The notes beneath the pieces are model-generated. The model was not told where the DNA came from. It was given only the letters and a program-made list of their open reading frames with translations, and did no database searches. From Clonostachys chloroleuca (lineage: Eukaryota; Ascomycota; Sordariomycetes; Hypocreales; Bionectriaceae): a stretch of 64,000 bases of DNA. Below are positions 56,626-64,000 of the stretch, in pieces. The stretch lies in assembly GCA_037952775.1 (NCBI GenBank), contig JBANAY010000003.1, forward strand, positions 24,304,001 to 24,368,000, given 5' to 3'. How positions within the stretch are numbered: position 1 is the first letter of the stretch; every line of letters starts with the position of its first letter. The translations under genes and the position numbers were made by a program.

Positions 56626-58261
56626 TCTCTTATTTTAACTTTCTATCAAAACTCTCTCCGGTACTGGCGAGACAGGACTCAGGATGTATTAAATTGCGCG
56701 GCCATTCGCAGTACGGACGGCCAGAACCAATTTGATCAGGCGGGATGGCTAGGGCTAACCTTCTGCTTCTGTGATTCCTTAGAAAACAAAGAGTTAGATG
56801 AATTGTCGGCCTTTCTAAGTTGTGGGTCGCCTGTCTGAGATGTGACAGAGTTCGGAGTGCTGGGGTCACTCAAGTTCAAGTTTGGTTCTAGGTGGATTCC
56901 AAGCAGGCAGAGAGAAGGGTGCTGCTAGTAAGACATAAAAGGCACGATGTGTGTTGCCTCTAGTTTGGATTTGGGAAAGAGTAAAGCACGCACTGAGACA
57001 TGAACCTGAACCGGCCTACTTCTACGACTGCTGCCATTTCCCTTCTGTTTGAAGCAGGCCATAACCTAGCAGTTAGACAGACCTAAGACATTCCGTTCGG
57101 CTTTCCTTTGGGGTTATGCCCACGAGAGCCATACCCAAGACATAGCACATGACATGCGCCAGGAGGATCAGACGCTGCCAACGCTCGTAGAGCAAAAGCG
57201 ATCTTACTACAGCCACCCCTCCTAACCTCGGCGCTATCATGTGGAGGTTTTAGGAGGGCGCGAGGCCGCAAGTTCGAGCCTTGCAGGCTGTGTGGCTGCC
57301 AAACATGCAGGCTGGGTTCGGGTCAATGGCGGTTGCTCGTGGATGTATTTTCGTACCCGAAGTACTTCAGAGTCATTGATCTACACTAGCAAGTTCCCAA
57401 TTCCAATGTTTTCCCAAAAACCTAGGAATATGCCACCCCTAGCACAGGGCCCGAAAAACAAAATGTCTGTTGCTCACCATCCAGCGAATGATTAGCCAAC
57501 CCTGGCAAAGTACATTCTAGGCACGTTAGCTGAGCCAAGGATGTGCAACCTTCCACTGCATATCTATGTCTCGAGTGCTGACTCCATGCTCATGCCGCTT
57601 GAAGAATCCAGACCAACAGGTCGTTTACCTATTCTCACATGGAATGGTTCCATCACCGGAGGTGACTCAAGATCCAGCATACGAGCCCCTGGGCGAACGT
57701 CACTCGACGATGTGTGTGGCCCCTCGGTTGTATTGCCGATCAATACTGTAATGGCCCAAACTATGGCCTTGAAGCTCTCCTTAGTCGAAACCCACCATGG
57801 GAAAAGGCCAAAAGCCAGAGTCGAAACAAGGTTCTCCGGCTACTCTTCTACATGCCAGGGCTCTTGTAGCATCTCTTGAGCAATGATGTCCCATGACACT
57901 CGACCGACAGGGGTAAGCATCTCATCAAAGGGTCTTGGCATTGAAGGATCCCCGTTGCTCAAGGATGAGCCGGCCAGTCAAGCGTGCCCTTCCAAAGGAA
58001 AGTGGATCGGGTTCATGATCGATGAGGCCCCGGGATAAGTATTCATGATAGATGAGGTTCGAGATGATTATAAATTTGGATTGCCTCGCCCTCTTTCCCG
58101 TTCGACTTTCGGCCCTTCATCACTCCCATTCACCACTGGCTCTTGACCGAACTGGCACGTCCAACTTTGACTCTCCACTGCCACTATACTCACTGACTTT
58201 GGGCTCTCAATCATCCAACTTCCTACTCATTTCCCCAACATCGAACCCTGCTTCAGCAGCC
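56626..58261. other. Intergenic region
   Basis: No supported gene. Short open frames here have no family signal. A T-arm-like hairpin near 57270 is discussed under rejected items. Confidence 0.5.
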
Positions 58262-58438
58262 ATGTCGTATCCGTCTACCTTGACTATAGTAAGCCTCTGC
58301 CGCAAGGACTTGATGGCCTCCCCCGACGTTGAAGACCCACCTGAGATCATCACGGTACCCAAGGGCACCACCGGGAATTTCTTCTCATGTGTCTGGCAAG
58401 ATTTTGAAGTGACCATTCCTGCCCCCAGGCAGGCGTAG
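58262..58438 (+). CDS. Possible small hypothetical protein
   Basis: An ATG at 58262 in good context (GCCATGT) follows about 200 bases of CT-rich, leader-like sequence and opens a frame of 58 residues to TAG at 58436-58438. No domain is visible and the composition is unremarkable. The main support is the promoter- and leader-like upstream sequence; a second exon may exist. Low certainty. Confidence 0.2.
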   Translation: MSYPSTLTIVSLCRKDLMASPDVEDPPEIITVPKGTTGNFFSCVWQDFEVTIPAPRQA

Positions 58439-61400
58439 AGCCATAAGCGATCCTGCCAAGCCAGTGAGGTAGGTTATGTTGCAACCACGTCCCAGACTCC
58501 AGAAGTTGACGTTGACCATCCCAGGCGAGGACAAACATCGCCCGTTCCCAAGAAAGGGTGCGAAGGATGGAATATAATACACACCTATCCGATGTACCGG
58601 TGCCGTGTCTGAGGATCTAGTGTGTTTTCCTTGCCCCCTGTGCCTGGATTGGGGCAGGATCTTGGAAAGGCCATGGGTTTGTCTACACGAAGGACGGGTG
58701 GGGTCGAAGCCATAGAAGTCCAGCAGTATGAACCCACATAGTTAAAATTTAAAGATCCTTAGAAGTGCTTGGCCCTAAAGAGAGAAGAATCATTATCTGA
58801 TGTTAGATATGATAGCTATCCTCTCAGTGGACCACGGCCCAATTCGATATTCGAAAGGTCGACAGTAATAGCAGAGGGGTTGTGCTATTACCTGTAATCG
58901 CAGAAATTTGAGGGCAACTTAGAAAGAATGCACCGTATCAAATATATTCGTGGGTCGATCACATAAGCCGCATCCAGGTGGCAGAGACTCTCCCTCTTGG
59001 TTATGAAGTTACACATTTACTAACTCAGAAGGTGAACACCTCGCTGTCGATAAAACTGATGACATTTCTCCTCCTTTTCCTTTCTTCTTTTGAGAAGAAA
59101 AGCTACGTAAACACGCATGTGTCCTGTCTTTATTAACCTCAATTTCAATTTCTGACCAAGGGAATAGCGAAGTGTGGACAATGAGCCAGACTTGTTCCAG
59201 GTTAAGATGCGGTCTCACTTGCAATTTTGTCATCGTCAATCCAAGATTTCCCCGCCATGAACACTTGGACTTATGGATGTTACCAACCTGGCATACCCTT
59301 TAGCTGTACAGAACAACCAGCTACTCTACCACGTTCCGTGAGCATTAAAATCATTATCTAGGAATGGCGCAGCGCCACCAGAATCCAGCAGCCATAACAG
59401 AACCCCATAATGACCTGTACACAGAGGATCTGCATAGAGCTTTTTAGAGACGTACAACCCGGGTATAGGTAGTGCATTGATCGGAAGGTTTCCGGATCAG
59501 CCAATTTGTTCCGTACAACGAGGACCAAAAGCCACTACCGCGGCAGGTAGCAGAAGACCGCCCTATATGTCCTGTATAACAGTGCGCTAGTAGTAAACTT
59601 ACTGCCAGCAGGGAGCATCAAGAGTAGCACTCCTCAAAATCAAAACGCCTGGTCAATGAGCTATTCATTCGCCACCACTAACAAATCGCTGAGGTCGGCC
59701 AGGATCAGGTATCCTGGTATCCGGGAATGAGACTAGAGTCCACAACCAGAATACAGCACCAATAGACTTTACCAATGATAAAAAGGCTCTGATCGATACA
59801 ACGAGATACAGAAAGTCTGCGCCGTCATGGCTATAGAGTGGGGCATAAGACTTCAACCCATTCACGTGCAGATTTGTATCAGATTGCATGACGGTTGTTA
59901 CAACCCGTCAACTTCCTTACAGGTAACATCCATTGGCTCTATAGCTACTAAGCGGAGGCTTTCAAGAACTCATCGATGCGACTTCATTCTTCTAAAATCC
60001 ACTGATGATACCCTATCTTTGGCATACATCAATCTCATCAAGGTTATCGACGGGGAGGGTGTTGTGAATTATTATGTCCAACTTGGCGTAAAATCGTCTC
60101 TAATAAAATCAAGACTGAACTCAGCTCACCGTGCTGTTCTCTCTATTTAATTTACTTCTCGTATAAAACGTAAGCAGGTACCGGCCTCATTTCCTAAACA
60201 CACACTGGCGTAAAAAGGATATAGGCTTTCTTGGAAATCATATGTAGCTATTATTTATCATGAATGAGAGAAAATCATATGAGGAAATATAAAAACAAAT
60301 TGAACATGAGATAAAAAATATCCTTGAAACTTTTTAATAAACAAGCTAGCTAAAATAATAATACTTATTTAAGAGTGATTAACGTAATAAATTACGCTGC
60401 TTTACCCTATATTAAGATACCCATTCTATTGTAACGGCGAGAGGCCCCAGCGTGGTTAGCGGCTGTCGAACTAAAACGATCCGTAGGTACCCGACGACAA
60501 TTGACTGATCGTACAGGTCAGTTGCTGTAGCCACTACAACTCAGCGTAACCACATCAGCTTCAGAGGCCTGATCCGTAACATCCGCAAAGAAAGAGGAGG
60601 GGTTAAAGATTTATGCTTACTAAATTAATTTTCTAGCAGGGCTGGCGTAGATGATGATTAATCTTACATTTGAAACGCTCCTCAGTACCTAGGCAAAAGA
60701 GTGACTTTCACCCAGCAGACGGGAGAGCCAAGGCACAGCAGGCGAGGCCTTGGGTTATTCGTAGGGTAGGACTAGGAACACTCGCCTGCATTAAAAAAAA
60801 CAATGAAATCTGATGACATGCCGGTATAGCGTTAAGATGAATGGCAAGCGGTGAGCGACATACACCATCTACCCAATGCATGGTGACGCTGTTGAAAGCA
60901 TACTACCTTCCACCCTGCATCATGCCAGCGCATTCTCCGCACTCTCCGACGTGGCCCTGATTACTCCGTAGAAATGGATGGATGCTATCCTCGCCCTGCC
61001 ACCCTTTGCCCTTCCTGGAGAGCTGCATAACAATGTGCATCTCGTAATGAAATAAAGCGCACCAATACCGACCTTTCTCCGTGTGCAGGGTAAGTTGCGC
61101 GATAAGGAATACCCCTGATTCATTCTGGGGTCACTTTTACCAGGGACTACCGGAGATTTCAGCGTAGTGTCTTTGTGATCCAACCCATCAGTCACGTCAG
61201 GCTTACCGTAGCGGTTGGAAGATGGCTAGCAAGGAAGGCTCTGCCTTTCAGAATGATGTGCTAGGAAAGGAAGGAAAGGTTTGGAAAGGTCGCTGTGCAT
61301 GGTAGAGTGGTTATGCAACAGGTGCAATCTGAACACGTCTCCTCCGTGACTTTCAAGGGGGCGTGTTATCTCATTTACCCCCTTCGTCACGGATCCAACG

Positions 61401-62504
61401 CCTTGGACGCCTTGGCCGCCTAGACACTAACTAGTTGCGCAATAGTCCCACATGCTTTAGCAGTTACTTCAAACTACGCGTCAACCCGGCAAAAGCCCTG
61501 CCAGGTTGTAATGTTGTTTTTCGTATCTGACTGTCGTGCTATGTGCTGATCTTACCTAAGAGTGAATGGATTTGCTACCCGTGACTTTCCCGGCCAACAA
61601 ATCCTTCCTTAAAGCCGAGCCTCACATGCTTGTGACCCGACAGATTGATCAATATTTCATGCAAGCGGGCATGATCCCTGCTCGACCTGAAATCTACCTC
61701 GGGAAGGGGCTACGGCTGTTGGTCTTTGGCTCGGTGGTTGAAAGTTGATGGCTCAGGCCACTAGTAAGCCCTTAGGTTATTGGGGCTGGAGTAGGGCACT
61801 ACCGAGGGTCTGGCCTGGAAAAATTCAAGCAGGAGTAGAGGCGGTCCTGTATTTTACCGAGGTCCTTGGGCTTTCGGAGAGAGCCTGTGCCACCCCAAGA
61901 AATTTGTTGAAACAGAAAGCAAGGTTACATAAGGGGAAGGAAGCTTAGGCTAAAATTGACACGAATAAACGAGGGGCGGTGGGCTATATAGCAGGTTTCC
62001 TCCCGTACAGCGCAGGCCTCCTTGGCGTGCCGTGATCCAGTGTTGGTTCTTCGTGAAAAGATGGCTGCTTCAAGCTTCGTGAATGTGGTCAGCTGCTCTC
62101 GCAACTCTTACCCGGCTTGTAGTGACGATCTGTCTCCTTTTCTCCAACCTTTCTAGTCAGCGAGCGAATCATGGACCGTGGTTACCAGCCATGGCTGATG
62201 TTAGAGCGTGTGACGAAGCCACCTGTCTTGTGCAATGAAAGAGCTTTGTCTGGCCCCCAAGTGGACCTAGCACGACGCGTCTGCCACATCAACCTCCAGG
62301 TATTTGGAATCCTTAAATAGCGCTGTTTCCCCACGCCTCGAGCCGGACACACTCTCTGTTCCGTGCTGCGTCGCCGACTTTCTCTTCGAAACGTGGAATC
62401 GCTATTCTAAGCTTCTTCTGTTTGTTCCACTCCGAGGGCACGACAAAGACAGAAAACGAACCTAAACGAAATAAAATCGACGGGTAGACGGACGGAGTGG
62501 AAAA

Positions 62505-62590
62505 GGGACGAACGAACGAACGGGAAAAAAAAAACGGACGAGAAAGAAAGACGGACGGACGGACGGACACGAACGAACGAACGAAAGAAT
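62505..62590 (+). repeat. GAAC/GACG tetranucleotide microsatellite
   Basis: Interrupted runs GAACGAACGAACG and GACGGACGGACGGAC separated by an A-rich stretch. Confidence 0.85.
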
Positions 62591-62790
62591 GTTTTTATAA
62601 TCGACAGACGAGAAGATCAAGCGGTGTCACAGAAGATGAGGATAATGCGGAGTTGGACCCAGAAGTAAGCGGACTTGACTATTGTACGTCGATTCGTTTT
62701 CTACATTGGGGAGGTAATACGAGACAAACAAATTTGTGGGTTTTTGTACGAGGGTCTCGTGAGTTGTCCGATTTCTGTGTCGCTGTTGAG

Positions 62791-62814
62791 CATCAAGCAT
62801 CAAGCATCAAGCAT
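62791..62814 (+). repeat. CATCAAG heptanucleotide repeat
   Basis: Three CATCAAG-type units followed by a partial fourth. Confidence 0.85.
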
Positions 62815-63389
62815 AGGTTGAGTTTAGAGAATGCCTCGGGAAGAACGAGGGGTTTCTGGGAGAAAGACAGTGAGGTCGTTCGGTTTCCCCGTATTGATTG
62901 CAGAAGATGAGAATATGGTGGGCATGTTGGGAGGAATGAGACTCGCCGACGTGCAGGAGTACCTGTTATCTGATGTGACATCCCAACTTTGAGCGAGACT
63001 TGGCTTTGAGCCTCCCTTAACGTAGCCAGAATTCCGCTTTTCCAAGCGGAGAGCAGGTCTTGTGTCTCACGTAAGTTTCAAAAGATAGAAGTAAATTGTG
63101 TGTAGGCTTCTCACAGTAGTTCTCTCTGTAACTGGGAGTGTTTGGGGAGGGGATGTGAATGTACAGGTAGGTGACTTGAAAGAGGATTAGAGATTGGAAT
63201 GGGATGAGTCAGTCAGCTTGTTCGAAAAGAGCGAGACGAACGAGGAGAAGCACTTGCCAGCTTCGCCTGATCTGATTAGGCATCCCAGCCTGTCCCGAGC
63301 TTCTGGATGCCCCATGGCAACACAGCATGCTGGTGCATTGCATGCCTGCCTAGTCATTAGCGAGCAGGACCCTCCCCGATTCCTCTCCA

Positions 63390-63900
63390 CTGGCCCCAGT
63401 GCGACATCTACCCCACTAACTGATCTCCTTTCCCGTCCCGTGTTCCTAGATTTAGTTCAGTGGGATGAGTAAGATTCCAAGCATGTGTGAACGTCAGTCG
63501 AATCTTGAGCCAACACTCTTATCATGAGCCGCGACACCACGACGGCTAGATCACCTATAGACTCATCTCGGACAAATATATATCAAATAATATTATATTT
63601 CGGACTTGGGTGTTCGATATTTTCTGTCTGATCTCTGGAAAGACAAGTCTTGGGATGGTCATAACGATATATCTTAGGAGCACACTCACGAAGACCAGAC
63701 CTTGGGTAATTCACCATAATACATATATTGGGGCATCTCGGTGCTGATGCACCTAAATTTCCTTGCGAGTGATAAGAAGTAATTGTGAATTCTATTGATT
63801 TTGCGTTGGCAGGTGATTAAATACAGATACCCAAGCGGCTATTTAAGCACTCCACGTACCATGCATCAAGGGTGCAGGTCAAAAAATGAGCTCAGCGAAT
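63390..63900 (+). repeat. Segmental duplication, copy 2
   Basis: Partner of 54930-55430. It keeps the CCCCACTAACTGATCTC...CCTAG intron-end pattern but lacks the exon 1 of the tiny gene. The last part (GGGCATCTCGGTGCTGATGC, TTGGCAGGTGATTAAATACA) matches 55240-55340. Confidence 0.7.
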
Positions 63901-64000
63901 GATGGCGAGGGGATAAATGGCTAATGTAAAAAGCTACATTACCCATTTAGAGGCCAAAAGTTGTGAAATTGACGCTGTTTGTCGAGATGACAGGTGGAAT

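Larger units (their letters stand above)
58439..63389. other. Gene-poor region with simple repeats
   Basis: About 5 kb in which I support no gene. All open frames are short and lack family signals or splice-consistent partners. It includes a tetranucleotide tract (62505-62590), a CATCAAG heptamer tract (62791-62814), a short AT-rich patch near 60230-60420, and otherwise unremarkable sequence. Confidence 0.5.

Noticed and set aside
57209..57292. Possible tRNA: a GCAAG/CTTGC stem with a TTCGAGC loop and partly pairing ends
   Set aside because: The T-arm shape is good, but no D-arm or anticodon arm can be formed and one acceptor pair mismatches. Probably chance or a degraded tRNA-derived piece.
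60435..60480. Resemblance of GTAACGGCGAGAGGCC to large-subunit rRNA
   Set aside because: The match is about ten bases and does not extend on either side.
62313..62910. Long opposing open frames over the microsatellite
   Set aside because: They arise from the repeated GACG/GAAC sequence, which lacks stops in some frames. No protein family signal.
63900..64000. Search for telomere repeats at the window end
   Set aside because: No TTAGGG or CCCTAA array is present, so a chromosome end cannot be claimed.

Overview
This window reads as an accessory, partly decayed region of a filamentous ascomycete (Pezizomycotina) genome. Genes are broken by short introns (about 50-100 bp) with fungal GT...CTAAC...YAG signals. 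The families are fungal: Zn2Cys6 regulators, anion:cation-symporter-type MFS permeases, a secreted glycosidase and a P-loop NTPase. One very AT-rich block looks like a product of repeat-induced point mutation (RIP). I cannot name the species. No rRNA, tRNA or CRISPR was found.

Layout. 0-9.2 kb: an unrecognised protein, a short-chain dehydrogenase, a Zn-cluster-less fungal transcription factor, a thioredoxin-like protein and a broken NTPase/formylglycine-generating-enzyme-like fusion. 9.7-22.9 kb: three Dal5-type MFS genes (the middle one dead), a bacterial-type family 5 solute-binding protein, a broken zinc-type oxidoreductase, a truncated Zn2Cys6 regulator and a broken RutA/SsuD-like flavin monooxygenase. 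23.9-32.1 kb: a 2-oxoglutarate/Fe(II) oxygenase, an intact nitrilase, an MFS permease and an intact haem aldoxime dehydratase. 32.9-43.8 kb: a secreted GH39-like glycosidase, a GABA-type permease, a PhyH-like oxygenase, a copper amine oxidase gene split by an inversion, and a Zn2Cys6 regulator. 43.8-64 kb: gene-poor and repeat-rich, with a small cysteine-rich secreted protein, one MFS permease, a 563-residue orphan with 40-residue repeats, a tiny two-exon gene, the AT-rich block and old duplications.

How the genes may work together (inference). Aldoxime dehydratase turns an aldoxime into a nitrile, and nitrilase turns the nitrile into an acid plus ammonia. An MFS permease lies between them, and the amine oxidase, flavin monooxygenase, permeases and regulators around them fit a nitrogen- or amine-scavenging island. 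Many flanking members are inactivated by one-base shifts, nonsense codons, an internal deletion or the inversion, while the nitrilase, aldoxime dehydratase and several transporters are intact. The window therefore looks like an island eroding around a surviving aldoxime-nitrile core. Some one-base shifts fall in homopolymers and could be assembly errors, which must be settled first.
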